Assembly (NCBI GenBank): GCA_001004105.1
Contig: LCQK01000001.1
Span: 1 to 38,927 of the forward strand
Length of the DNA stretch: 38,927 nt
Direction: 5' to 3'
Source: Candidatus Jorgensenbacteria bacterium GW2011_GWB1_50_10
Lineage (GTDB): Bacteria; Patescibacteriota; Minisyncoccia; UBA6257; GWB1-50-10
Positions 28,481 to 37,062 of the stretch are shown piece by piece. Within the stretch, counting starts at the first letter, position 1. Each line of letters opens with the position of its first letter. The translations under genes and the position numbers were made by a program. The notes beneath the pieces are model-generated. The model did not search any database and had not been told where the DNA came from. It worked only from the letters and a program-made list of their open reading frames with translations.

Positions 28481-30016
28481 GTGGGAGAAGTTCCGAAGAT
28501 TTATTCCGCTGAACTTGATGGAATAGACGCCGAACCGGTTGAGGTGGAGGCCGACTTGAACGTCGGCCTTCACGCTTTCAATGTCGTGGGGCTCGCCGAC
28601 ACGGCGGTGAAAGAAGCTAAAGAAAGAGTAAACTCGGCGCTCAAAAACTCCGGCATCAAGCCGCCTTCAAAAGAGAACCGGCGCATCACGGTGAATCTGG
28701 CGCCGGCCGACGTGAAAAAAATCGGCTCTCGTTTTGATTTGCCGATCGCAATCGCTTATTTGCTCGCGAGCGGCCAGCTTAAGGCCTTTGAAACTAGGGA
28801 TAAATTATTCGTTGGCGAACTTTCCTTGGATGGCAAACTGCGGCCGATAAACGGCGCGCTGAACATCGCGATACTGGCCAAAAAAATGGGGTTGAAAGAA
28901 ATGTTTCTGCCGGAAGAGAACGCGACAGAGGCAGCGGTTATTGCCGAGGTGAAAGTCGTGCCCGTGAAATCTTTGAAACAACTCGTTGAGCATTTGGAAG
29001 AGATAATGCCGATTGCACCGAAGGCCAAAACCGAAATTGATTTCCACTACCCGCCCTCGCTCCAGAGAGTAAGCGAAATTAAAGGCCAGGCGCAGGGCAA
29101 ACGCGCGCTCCTTGTCGCCGCCTCCGGCGGCCACAACATCATCATGAGCGGGCCGCCGGGCACGGGCAAAACCATGCTCGCCCAAGCGCTCGCCTCCCTC
29201 CTGCCGCCGCCAACAATCCACGAAGCAATCGAAGTGACGAGAATCTGGAGCGCTTCCGGTTTGAATTCGGAAAACCCTTTCATAAACTTCCGGCCGTTCC
29301 GTTCGCCTCACCACAGTTCGTCTCTGGTATCGCTTATCGGCGGCGGAGCCAATCCCCGGCCGGGCGAAATCAGCTTGGCGCATCGCGGCGTGCTTTTTCT
29401 GGACGAAACACCGGAGTTCCACCGCGACGCCCTGGAGGGGTTGCGCCAACCCCTGGAGAGCGGCCGCGTTCACATCTCGCGGGCCAAAAAAAGCCTGGTT
29501 TTTCCAAGCCGATTCCAGCTTGCGGCCGCGATGAATCCCTGCCCCTGCGGCTATTTTGACGACCCAGAGCGCGAATGCCGCTGCACGGCAAACGAAATAA
29601 TGAGGTATAAAAAGAAGCTCTCGGGACCTTTAATGGACCGAATTGATCTCCAAATCGAGGTGCCGCGGATTCCGATTGAAGAGTTGCGGAACACCAAAAT
29701 TGACGAAACGGAGGAGAAATCAATGCGCGAGAAAGTGGCGAAAGCAAGAATGATTCAGGCCAAACGATTTGAAAAATCGGCGCCGAAAATATTCTCCAAC
29801 TCCGAGATGACAGGCCGGCAAACCGACGAGTTCGTCCACCTCGGGAAAGACGCCGAAGAATTTCTGAAAGGCCGGCTCCAAAAATCGTTTCTTTCGCCAC
29901 GCGGCTATTACCGGATCTTGAAAGTCGCCCGGACCATCGCCGATTTGGAAAACTCCGAAGAAGTAAAACAAGAACACCTCGCTGAGGCGTTTCAGTACAG
30001 GATTAAAAACGAGTGA
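28481..30016 (+). CDS. comM: ComM/YifB family Mg-chelatase-like AAA+ ATPase
   Basis: A 511-residue protein starting with GTG. The N-terminal Lon-like domain (about 5-170) is followed by an AAA+ module with Walker A GPPGTGKT near 224-231, GVLFLDETPEF as Walker B and a Mg-chelatase C-terminal region with a cysteine cluster CPCGYFDDPERECRC. In naturally competent bacteria ComM is a helicase that promotes branch migration during integration of incoming DNA. This fits the type IV secretion and pilin-like genes in the window if they serve uptake. Confidence 0.95.
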   Translation: MGEVPKIYSAELDGIDAEPVEVEADLNVGLHAFNVVGLADTAVKEAKERVNSALKNSGIKPPSKENRRITVNLAPADVKKIGSRFDLPIAIAYLLASGQLKAFETRDKLFVGELSLDGKLRPINGALNIAILAKKMGLKEMFLPEENATEAAVIAEVKVVPVKSLKQLVEHLEEIMPIAPKAKTEIDFHYPPSLQRVSEIKGQAQGKRALLVAASGGHNIIMSGPPGTGKTMLAQALASLLPPPTIHEAIEVTRIWSASGLNSENPFINFRPFRSPHHSSSLVSLIGGGANPRPGEISLAHRGVLFLDETPEFHRDALEGLRQPLESGRVHISRAKKSLVFPSRFQLAAAMNPCPCGYFDDPERECRCTANEIMRYKKKLSGPLMDRIDLQIEVPRIPIEELRNTKIDETEEKSMREKVAKARMIQAKRFEKSAPKIFSNSEMTGRQTDEFVHLGKDAEEFLKGRLQKSFLSPRGYYRILKVARTIADLENSEEVKQEHLAEAFQYRIKNE

Positions 30017-30017
30017 G

Positions 30018-30066
30018 TAGGTTATAGGTTGTAGTGAGTAGTCTACCACCTACAAACTATCACCTA
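30018..30066. repeat. Heptanucleotide repeat forming a hairpin between comM and the M23 gene
   Basis: Seven in-phase units from TAGGTTA to TCACCTA; the second half is the approximate reverse complement of the first, giving a stem of 15 matches in 17. It separates two convergent genes and may act as their terminator. The last unit overlaps the end of the M23 gene. Confidence 0.8.
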
Positions 30067-31055
30067 ACAGCGAAAGGATTGCGGGCGCCGTAAACTTCAA
30101 AATGCAAATGGCAGCCGGTCGGCCCGTGAGTGTTGCCGGTGTTGCCGATGGTGGCGATCGGGTCGCCTTGCGAAACGTAGTCGCCGACTTTAACCAAGTT
30201 TTTGTCGGTGTGAGCATAACGCGTTTTGGTGCCGTTCGGATGCTCGATCATAATGTAGTTGCCGTAACCCTGATTCCAAAAACCGTTGGACGATTCTTCG
30301 GCAACCAAACCCTCGGCCGAGGCGTAAATCGGTTTGCTGCACTGGTCGGCGATATCCACGGCATTGTACTCGTGAAGTGTGCCCCAGTTCCAGCCGCGCG
30401 CCGGGAGCATGAAATAACTCGCGAGACTCGGCAGGTTTTTGGATAACTCCTTGGCATTATCCAAGGGTTTAGCATAAGGCAAAACCAGAGTCGCGCCCGG
30501 CTCATCGAGAAGCTTCTGGAACCCTGGGTTGTAATCCCCGATGGTTTGGGGGTCTATCTGGTGACGGACGGCAATGGATTCCAAGGAATCGCCGTCGCGG
30601 ACCGAATAAAGAATGCCCGAAACCGGTAAGATTGTGAGCTCTTCGCCGACTTTGAGCACCGACCGTGTGTCGAGGTTAGCCCATTTAATCGTCTGGACGC
30701 TCACGCCAAAACGGGCGGCGATGCTCGAGAGCGTGTCGCCGGAGACGACTTTATACACCTCACGACCATCGCGGGTGGGAATAAGATTGCTCAAAGGATG
30801 GGAACTGCCTAAAATCGCGGCGCCATCAAAAACAACTGGCGCTTCATTTTGGAGCGATTCGTCTTCGGCAATGAGTAATCCGGATTGACCGACGAAAAAT
30901 CCCAGTTCGCCCGCCACTTCTTCCGGTCCGCCGAAAGCCCAGCGCGAATCAATGTTTTTTTCCGGTTGGGAGTCGAAATCCAGCAAATTTCCGGCAAGGA
31001 TAATGGAAAAGATAAAAAACAACGACCAGAGATTCGTTGTTTTGGAAAAACCCAT
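30060..31055 (-). CDS. LysM-M23 peptidoglycan endopeptidase
   Basis: A 331-residue exported enzyme. An N-terminal hydrophobic segment (about 9-26) acts as signal or anchor. Two LysM domains lie at about 99-143 (YKVVSGDTLSSIAARFGVSV) and 147-193 (YSVRDGDSLESIA). The M23 domain at about 220-331 has the HLHFEV metal motif and YAHT. The first motif reads LHEYNAVDIA instead of the canonical H-x-G-x-D. It should cut wall cross-links. Divergent from ksgA. Confidence 0.92.
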   Translation of the reverse strand: MGFSKTTNLWSLFFIFSIILAGNLLDFDSQPEKNIDSRWAFGGPEEVAGELGFFVGQSGLLIAEDESLQNEAPVVFDGAAILGSSHPLSNLIPTRDGREVYKVVSGDTLSSIAARFGVSVQTIKWANLDTRSVLKVGEELTILPVSGILYSVRDGDSLESIAVRHQIDPQTIGDYNPGFQKLLDEPGATLVLPYAKPLDNAKELSKNLPSLASYFMLPARGWNWGTLHEYNAVDIADQCSKPIYASAEGLVAEESSNGFWNQGYGNYIMIEHPNGTKTRYAHTDKNLVKVGDYVSQGDPIATIGNTGNTHGPTGCHLHFEVYGARNPFAVR

Positions 31056-31065
31056 GGCAAGGGTT

Positions 31066-31104
31066 TTGATATGGCCGAAAACCGTACTAATATTTGAATA
31101 TTAG
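31066..31104. promoter_or_regulatory. ksgA promoter region with an 18-nt palindrome
   Basis: TTGATA (31066-31071) and TAATAT (31088-31093) are spaced by 16 nt toward ksgA. CTAATATT-TG-AATATTAG (31087-31104) is a perfect inverted repeat over the -10 and start region, so it may be an operator for both divergent genes. Confidence 0.4.
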
Positions 31105-31107
31105 CAT

Positions 31108-31923
31108 ATGACTTACCACCGCTCAAGGATGCTAGGCCAGCATTTCCTGAAAAACAAAGAAAAATTGAGGAAAATTGCGGCTTCTTTAGAGGTTAAAAAA
31201 AACGACACAATTGTGGAAATCGGGCCCGGACACGGGGAACTAACGAAAAAGCTGGTCACTAGACAACAGACACTAAACACTAGAATTATTGCGATTGAAA
31301 AAGATAGTGGGCTAGCAGAGACTCTTAGAAATTCAATGGAGATTTATGGAGATTCAATTGAAATTATTCACGGCGACGCTCTTAAAATTCTTCCGGAAAT
31401 CACTAACAAGCTAACGAAGCTGAAAGCTGAAAGCTATAAACTTGTAGGCAACATCCCTTACTACATCACCGGCAAATTATTGAGGACTTTGAGCGAACTT
31501 GAAACAAAGCCAAAAATAGCGGTTCTAACCGTCCAAAAAGAGGTGGCGGAAAGGGTCGCGGCCAAGCCGCCGAAGATGAACCTCCTTGCCGCAAGCGTCC
31601 AAATCTGGGCCGAACCAGAGATTATTGACTACATTCTCAAAAAGGATTTTCAACCGCCGCCCAAGGTGAATTCGGCGATTATAAAACTGGAAACTAGACA
31701 ACAGACACTAGTCACCAGAAGCGATGACTACTACAGGTTAATCAAAATTCTCTTCAAGCAGCCGCGGAAAACGATACTGAATAATCTGGGCGCCTTAAAG
31801 TCCAAAAAAGAAATTCTGCCCATTCTCGGGAAACTGGGAATAAACCCGAGCAACCGGCCACAGGATTTGAGTTTGAAAAAAATAGAAGAATTAAGCGAGG
31901 TTATTTCCAATCAAGAAGTTTAA
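31108..31923 (+). CDS. rsmA: 16S rRNA dimethyltransferase KsgA/RsmA
   Basis: A 271-residue enzyme that dimethylates two adjacent adenines near the 3' end of 16S rRNA, a late 30S maturation step. SAM motif EIGPGHGELT is at about 37-46 and the catalytic NIPY(Y) near 114-118. Three stretches are encoded by heptanucleotide repeats, two of which give nearly the same peptide (TRQQTLNTR and TRQQTLVTR). The first adds about 4 residues to the loop after the SAM motif. Its 3' end overlaps the convergent CPBP gene by 33 nt. Confidence 0.94.
   Translation: MTYHRSRMLGQHFLKNKEKLRKIAASLEVKKNDTIVEIGPGHGELTKKLVTRQQTLNTRIIAIEKDSGLAETLRNSMEIYGDSIEIIHGDALKILPEITNKLTKLKAESYKLVGNIPYYITGKLLRTLSELETKPKIAVLTVQKEVAERVAAKPPKMNLLAASVQIWAEPEIIDYILKKDFQPPPKVNSAIIKLETRQQTLVTRSDDYYRLIKILFKQPRKTILNNLGALKSKKEILPILGKLGINPSNRPQDLSLKKIEELSEVISNQEV
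31257..31284. repeat. Heptanucleotide repeat, ksgA copy 1
   Basis: Units CACTAGA, CAACAGA, CACTAAA, CACTAGA in phase, encoding VTRQQTLNTR. Confidence 0.8.
31422..31442. repeat. Heptanucleotide repeat, ksgA copy 2
   Basis: GAAAGCT twice followed by the diverged ATAAACT, encoding KAESYKL just before the NIPY motif. Confidence 0.6.
31692..31719. repeat. Heptanucleotide repeat, ksgA copy 3
   Basis: Units AACTAGA, CAACAGA, CACTAGT, CACCAGA in phase, encoding ETRQQTLVTR. It is close in sequence to copy 1. Confidence 0.8.
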
Positions 31924-32562
31924 GACGATGGCGATTAGAAAATGAAGAAAAGCCGCCGGGAGCATTGATTTCGTCTTAAAAGAAAGATAGGCGAAAACAA
32001 GTCCGGAAAAGAAGGCGAAAAATATTTCCCCCGTCGGCTTAGTCGCGTGAAGCAGGGCAAAAAGAAAAGAAGAAAGCCAAAAAGCGTGGTAACCGATTTT
32101 TCGCAACAATCCGAAAAACAAAAACCCCCGAAAAAGAAATTCTTCGGCAAAGTAATAAACAAGCGGCGCCGCAAGACCGGCAACTAAAAATTGCCACAAA
32201 GAGAAGCCGCCAGTTGAATAATAACTTATGAAGTCCGCTTTTTTGCTGAAGAGAAACAGAAACGGGAGCAAAACCAAAAAGGCGAGGGCGGTAAGAACGG
32301 CTGCCGTTCTGATTTTCTCGGGCCAAATCAATCCGTAATCCCTCAAATTTTCCTTAAAGAAGCGTTTCAAAATCCAAACCGGCATAAGAAAAAACGTAAG
32401 GAGCGCCCAAAAAGCGCCGATTAACTGACTTTGCCAATCGTTCAGCAACAACTTCTGCCACTCAAAAAACAAAAATAAAACGTAATTACTCAAAAAAACG
32501 ATAAGGACAGTGAGACCGATTAAAACCGGCGAAGATTCTATGATTTTCAACTTATTTTCCAT
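31891..32562 (-). CDS. CPBP family intramembrane metalloprotease
   Basis: A 223-residue polytopic protein with about seven helices and the CAAX-protease/bacteriocin-processing signature: E140-E141-x3-R145 (AEEFLFRG), H172 (FALLH) and H207 (LHFLIAIVLN). It is related to Rce1-type proteases; the bacterial substrate is unknown. Convergent overlap with ksgA. Confidence 0.92.
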   Translation of the reverse strand: MENKLKIIESSPVLIGLTVLIVFLSNYVLFLFFEWQKLLLNDWQSQLIGAFWALLTFFLMPVWILKRFFKENLRDYGLIWPEKIRTAAVLTALAFLVLLPFLFLFSKKADFISYYSTGGFSLWQFLVAGLAAPLVYYFAEEFLFRGFLFFGLLRKIGYHAFWLSSFLFALLHATKPTGEIFFAFFSGLVFAYLSFKTKSMLPAAFLHFLIAIVLNFLIGNNLA

Positions 32563-32582
32563 GTAAAAATTGGCTTAAATTC

Positions 32583-32591
32583 TGATATAAT
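32583..32591 (+). promoter_or_regulatory. Extended -10 promoter of the type IV secretion-like operon
   Basis: TGA-TATAAT is an extended -10 element, 19 nt before the ATG at 32611. The -35 region is weak (TGTAAA at 32562-32567). It is the only promoter I see for the operon. Confidence 0.5.
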
Positions 32592-32610
32592 TATAAAGAA
32601 CCGGCTTTCT

Positions 32611-33396
32611 ATGAACAAAGCTAAAATTGTCGCACTTCTAATTCTGGCCTCCGGCCTTGTTGCTTCTTTGGTTATTTTGAAAACGCCCGCCAAAAATGGG
32701 GGTTTTTCTCTAAATTCGTCTTTCCAAGAATCCAATAACCCGAGCTTAGATTTTGAGTCGGCATTAAAACTCTCAAACCAGAAAACGAATCAAGTGAATG
32801 GCGGCGAATCAAGCAGTAATCTCACCGACAACTTAGCGGCCCTTTACGCCGGCGAAGTCGTTAAAAACATCGAAGCAGACGGCTCGTTTAACGGCGACGC
32901 TTTTAATGCCGAGGGCCTGGATTTGGAACAGCTTCTCCAAACGCAAGCTAACGTTTTAGACATACCGGAATACAAGCTTAGCGACATCAAAATCTCAAGC
33001 GATAACTCCGTCCAAAATCAAGTTGCTTATCTGGAAGGCGTTGACATGCTCCTTAAGGAAAATTTCGGCGGCTTCCACAAAAACCTCGCTATCGCTCTGG
33101 ACGAATTTTTCACCAAAAAGGACGCGACTTCTCTGAATTATCTTGTGGAACATATCCCGAACTATCTAAATGGGTTGCTTACGCTTTCGGCGCCGTCTTT
33201 GTGGCAGACCGTTCATCTCCAAATTTTGAATCTCTGGCAGAAAAAGCTCGTAGTTTATCGGGCAATCCTGGATTTTAATTCCGACCCGTTAAAAACCTTC
33301 GCGGCACTGCAATATGTTTTTCCGATCGCGGAAGAAGACATTAACCTTCAAACCGTCATGATTAAACGTTATGAAGAATTAACCTCCAAATCATGA
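32611..33396 (+). CDS. Hypothetical membrane-anchored protein, first gene of the secretion-like operon
   Basis: A 261-residue protein with an N-terminal anchor or signal helix (about 5-24, IVALLILASGLVASLVIL), a Ser/Asn-rich linker and a helical outer domain. No family recognised. The stop overlaps the next start by 4 nt (ATGA), so translation is coupled and it most likely belongs to the envelope machine. Confidence 0.8.
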   Translation: MNKAKIVALLILASGLVASLVILKTPAKNGGFSLNSSFQESNNPSLDFESALKLSNQKTNQVNGGESSSNLTDNLAALYAGEVVKNIEADGSFNGDAFNAEGLDLEQLLQTQANVLDIPEYKLSDIKISSDNSVQNQVAYLEGVDMLLKENFGGFHKNLAIALDEFFTKKDATSLNYLVEHIPNYLNGLLTLSAPSLWQTVHLQILNLWQKKLVVYRAILDFNSDPLKTFAALQYVFPIAEEDINLQTVMIKRYEELTSKS

Positions 33397-34946
33397 AACT
33401 GTTTCTTAAAAAATCCACCATAACATTCTTACTGGTACTTACCCTTTTAACCGGGTTTGTTTCTCCGCTTAAAACGCACGCCATCTTCGGTCTCGCCGAT
33501 ATTACTGTGAACCCCGAAGGCGTTATCGGTTGGATTTGGAACGTTGGCGAAGTGGCACTCAACACTTTCCTGAAAGCATCTCTAGAGGCGGCAAAAAAGC
33601 GGCTTCTCAATCAAATCACCGACCAAATTGTCAATTGGATTCAAAACGGCCAGGAACCGAGGTTTCTTTCGGATTTTAGCGGGTTCTTGAGCGACACAGC
33701 GCAGGTGGCGGCGGGCGACGTGGCAAGAGACGTTGGGTTAGGCAATCTCTGCACCGGCATCAGTCCGACAAGGATAAGAATTCAATTGGAACAACCATAT
33801 TTCAGCCAGCGGGTAAGCTGTACCTTAAATCAAATCGTCGGCAATGTGGAGAGATTCAGTAACAGCTTCGCAAATGGCGGTTGGATAGGTTATCAGGAAC
33901 TCCTGAAACCGCAAAACAACCGCTACGGCGTTGAACTTTTGGTGCAGGGAGAATTAGAGAAAAGAGTAGGCCTAACCGGAGAAGCTAATAAGCTGGAGGT
34001 GGAAACGGGCCAAGGATTCAAATCCACGAAAGAATGTCTGGAGTGGACACTCTACGCTAACATTAACGGCAAAACCGAGGTTGTCGGACAAATCCACCAG
34101 AACGATGAGGGTTTCAGTCCTGACCCTTCAAAACCACCGGCTGTCGCCGCCGGCGGTGAGACAACCAACCAGCAATGGAGATGCACCGAAGACCGGGCAA
34201 CCACGCCCGGCACGGTAATTGCCAAAGGATTGGAAAAAGCCTTGTATTCCGATATTGACTTCCTGGTTAATTCAAGCGGCGGCAATATCACAACTTATTT
34301 AGGCGTGATTCTTGACGCCGCAATTAACAGGGTTATTAAGGAGGGCGTTAAAGGAGTGCAAAACCTTTCTTCTTTAGGCGATGCGCCGGAGGTTGATTGC
34401 AGCGACCCAAGATTGAATGCGTCGGCCCGCAGCGCCTGTTTGGAATATCAAGCCAAAGCATCCGAACTTGCTGAGCTTACCAATCAGACTCAAAGTCAGC
34501 AAAAAGCTGTCCAAACCTCCGCTGATCTTCTTGCCCTCCGGGCGGCAATCATAAATGCGAGCAGTTCCAACGCTGTTCTTGTTTCAACTATGGAAACTCT
34601 TGCGAATTGTGAATCTGGCCGGTCGCTCACCTGCACCCGCAACCCCGACCTTCCCGCTGTCAAAAATAATTTCACTGTTCTAAACAACTATCTCCTGGAA
34701 GCGCAAAAAATTGATAAAGAAGTTGACGATCTCCAAAACGCCCTTCGCAATGCCGTCGGCATTACCGCTTCGGCCATAACCTCGCGGGTAAACGAGGAAT
34801 TGGATATCCGAATTCAGAGAGTCAAGGAATTGCTGACTTTTGTCCAAACCAAAAGCGACGAAATTTCCACCGCTCTCACGGCCGTTCAAAGCAGCTTAAC
34901 CGCCTGCCAAGATTCCGCTCAAATCTACACCTGCCCGGCGCCCTAA
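33393..34946 (+). CDS. Hypothetical secreted protein of the type IV secretion-like operon
   Basis: A 517-residue protein with a cleavable signal peptide (about 1-30, ending THA). The middle part carries scattered cysteines (CTGI, SCTLNQ, KECLEW, WRCTED) that could form disulfides. The C-terminal 140 residues are helical and probably coiled-coil, ending in CPAP. Position directly before the VirB6/TrbL-like gene recalls VirB5/TrbJ-type minor pilus proteins, but I cannot show homology. Starts in an ATGA overlap with the previous gene; 2 nt separate it from the next. Confidence 0.8.
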   Translation: MKLFLKKSTITFLLVLTLLTGFVSPLKTHAIFGLADITVNPEGVIGWIWNVGEVALNTFLKASLEAAKKRLLNQITDQIVNWIQNGQEPRFLSDFSGFLSDTAQVAAGDVARDVGLGNLCTGISPTRIRIQLEQPYFSQRVSCTLNQIVGNVERFSNSFANGGWIGYQELLKPQNNRYGVELLVQGELEKRVGLTGEANKLEVETGQGFKSTKECLEWTLYANINGKTEVVGQIHQNDEGFSPDPSKPPAVAAGGETTNQQWRCTEDRATTPGTVIAKGLEKALYSDIDFLVNSSGGNITTYLGVILDAAINRVIKEGVKGVQNLSSLGDAPEVDCSDPRLNASARSACLEYQAKASELAELTNQTQSQQKAVQTSADLLALRAAIINASSSNAVLVSTMETLANCESGRSLTCTRNPDLPAVKNNFTVLNNYLLEAQKIDKEVDDLQNALRNAVGITASAITSRVNEELDIRIQRVKELLTFVQTKSDEISTALTAVQSSLTACQDSAQIYTCPAP

Positions 34947-34948
34947 AA

Positions 34949-37057
34949 ATGAAACGCCTGCTTAAAATAAAAATTAAACCAATCCACTTAGCGGTTCTCG
35001 CGCTTTTTGTTTTTTTGTTGTTTGTGCCGGCAATTTCCAGAGCTGGTTTGGCTGACACCTTACTCCAGGATTTCTTCACTTGGGGGTTCAGAATTATTGC
35101 TTATATCTTTAACTTCCTCGGCGGCATCCTCTTCACGCTGGGTGGTATGCTCACCAACTTGATGCTCGATTTAAACCTCAACGTTCTCAATGACTCAAAT
35201 TCCCTGGTTCATGTCGGTTGGCGAATTGTCCGTGACATCGCTAACTTGGGTTTTGTACTTGTCATAATCGTCATTGCTTTCGCCACGATTTTAAGGTTTG
35301 AACAGTATGGCGTAAGCAAGCTTTTGCCTAAACTTATTGCCGCCGCTATAATCGTGAATTTCAGTTTTGTCATCGCCACAGTTTTTATTAACTTCTCCCA
35401 CGTTCTCACTAATTTCTTTGCGGCAAGGGCTTTGCCTGAAAAAACGGTCAGTGGTTTAAGCGGCTGGGATTTAAGCACTTCCTTATCTGACGCTTTCGGA
35501 CCGCAGAGGTTCTACATTGAAACAGATCCTCTGCCGCCCAATCCTGAGGAAGAAGTTGGTGGGCTTACTGGCTTTAGCACCGCGGTTCTTACCTCAATTG
35601 CCGGATTAATCTTTACGGTTGTCTTCACTTTAATAGGCGCTTTGGTGCTTCTTGCTTTCGCTTTCATGCTACTTATGAGATATCTCTGGCTGACTTTTCT
35701 TGTGATCCTTGCACCTCTTATTTGGCTTTTCTGGGTTATCCCTGCTCTCCAAGGCCAATTCTCAAAATGGTGGAACAAATTTTTGCAGTGGGTTTTCTTC
35801 GCGCCCGCTTCAATGTTCTTCGTATACCTCGCTCTAGTGAGTGTAAAAAGTTTGGGCAGTACCAACTTAGCTTTCCTTGAAAATTCCAATACCTTCGCCG
35901 GCGTAATTAAAAACACAATGATTCAAGGCGCGCAAATGGTTGTCTTGGCTGGAATTTTGATCGGCGGTTTGATTATTGCTCAAAAAATGGGGATTACGGG
36001 TGCCGCCGGAGCTATGGGGATTGCAAGTAAAGCTGGCGGGATAGCTAAGGGTTGGGTTGGAAGGCAGGCAATAAAAGCTGGTTCCCTACCCGCAAGAACT
36101 AAATGGGGCAGAGGGTTAACGGAAGGAATTCAAAAAACTGGGGCTAATTTAACAAGAACGGGAACTAGTATGGGCCGTCTCGGTAAATTCGTCACGGCGC
36201 CAATAAGAGGAGTTGGTAAGGGTTTAGGTCTGGCCGGCGCAGGTTTAAGTACGGCTGGCATCGTTCAGGGTGAAAATTTGGTTAAACAAGCCGAAGATGG
36301 GCAAAAGGGATTATCCGATAAGCAATTAGCTCTACGGATTGGCGCAATGGGCGATGATGAAAGAGTGGCAGCATTGATGAGATTGGCGAAAAACAAAAAT
36401 CTGGAAATGGTCCCGGAAATGGCACGATACATTTCCGATTCAAAAACCAAAGCGATTTTCGAAAGTTACGGCAAGGGAAAAGAATATTCTGATTTGTTGG
36501 AAAAAACGGCCGGTTTTAATACTGCCATGCTTACAGGTAAAGACGAGAAAGGTAGTCCCATAAGCCTTGAAGAAGCAACAAAGAAATTCAGAGAAAGTTA
36601 CTCTATTAAGGATTATGACAAACTCCAACCAAACGTTCTCAGCGCCTTTGATGCCAAGAAAAATAATCTCGGCCTTGATGCAACTAAACATGAAAAGATA
36701 AGAAATGCCGTCAGGCAATCCATTTTTGAGACGCATCCCGGCGCCATATCTAAAGTAAGAACAAAGATGAAAGGCGATGACTTAAGGTCCTTCCAAAAAG
36801 AACTGGATGATTACATTGAAACCTTCGAAAAATCGAACCTTCCTGAAGAATTTAAAAACGAAAAAGGTGAAAAGGTTAAACTAAGAGGTCTCACGGTACC
36901 CGTGAAAGTTAAATTGGATTGGATCGATAAAAACCGACCAGATTCTGGCAACTGGGCAAGAGGAATTTATAATTCCCGGAAGAATTTTGGTTCCACTCTC
37001 TTTGGCGGTTTTGCTCCAATGGCTGCTGAAGAAGGGGAAGCGCCGGCAACAACCTAG
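34949..37057 (+). CDS. VirB6/TrbL-like polytopic protein with long cytoplasmic tail
   Basis: A 702-residue protein. The first 350 residues hold about eight hydrophobic helices (among them LAVLALFVFLLFVPAI at about 11-30, FVLVIIVIAFATIL near 101, LIAAAIIVNFSFVIATVF near 130 and VVLAGILIGGLIIAQ near 330), as in VirB6/TrbL inner-membrane channel proteins. The next 60 residues are Gly/Ala-rich. The last 290 are charged and helical, a tail not found in plain VirB6. The assignment rests on topology and on neighbours PrgI and TraC/VirB4-N. Confidence 0.78.
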   Translation: MKRLLKIKIKPIHLAVLALFVFLLFVPAISRAGLADTLLQDFFTWGFRIIAYIFNFLGGILFTLGGMLTNLMLDLNLNVLNDSNSLVHVGWRIVRDIANLGFVLVIIVIAFATILRFEQYGVSKLLPKLIAAAIIVNFSFVIATVFINFSHVLTNFFAARALPEKTVSGLSGWDLSTSLSDAFGPQRFYIETDPLPPNPEEEVGGLTGFSTAVLTSIAGLIFTVVFTLIGALVLLAFAFMLLMRYLWLTFLVILAPLIWLFWVIPALQGQFSKWWNKFLQWVFFAPASMFFVYLALVSVKSLGSTNLAFLENSNTFAGVIKNTMIQGAQMVVLAGILIGGLIIAQKMGITGAAGAMGIASKAGGIAKGWVGRQAIKAGSLPARTKWGRGLTEGIQKTGANLTRTGTSMGRLGKFVTAPIRGVGKGLGLAGAGLSTAGIVQGENLVKQAEDGQKGLSDKQLALRIGAMGDDERVAALMRLAKNKNLEMVPEMARYISDSKTKAIFESYGKGKEYSDLLEKTAGFNTAMLTGKDEKGSPISLEEATKKFRESYSIKDYDKLQPNVLSAFDAKKNNLGLDATKHEKIRNAVRQSIFETHPGAISKVRTKMKGDDLRSFQKELDDYIETFEKSNLPEEFKNEKGEKVKLRGLTVPVKVKLDWIDKNRPDSGNWARGIYNSRKNFGSTLFGGFAPMAAEEGEAPATT

Positions 37058-37062
37058 AAATC

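Noticed and set aside
28805-29900. Long minus-strand ORFs opposite comM
   Set aside because: They are antisense shadows of a well-conserved ATPase with no recognisable domain.
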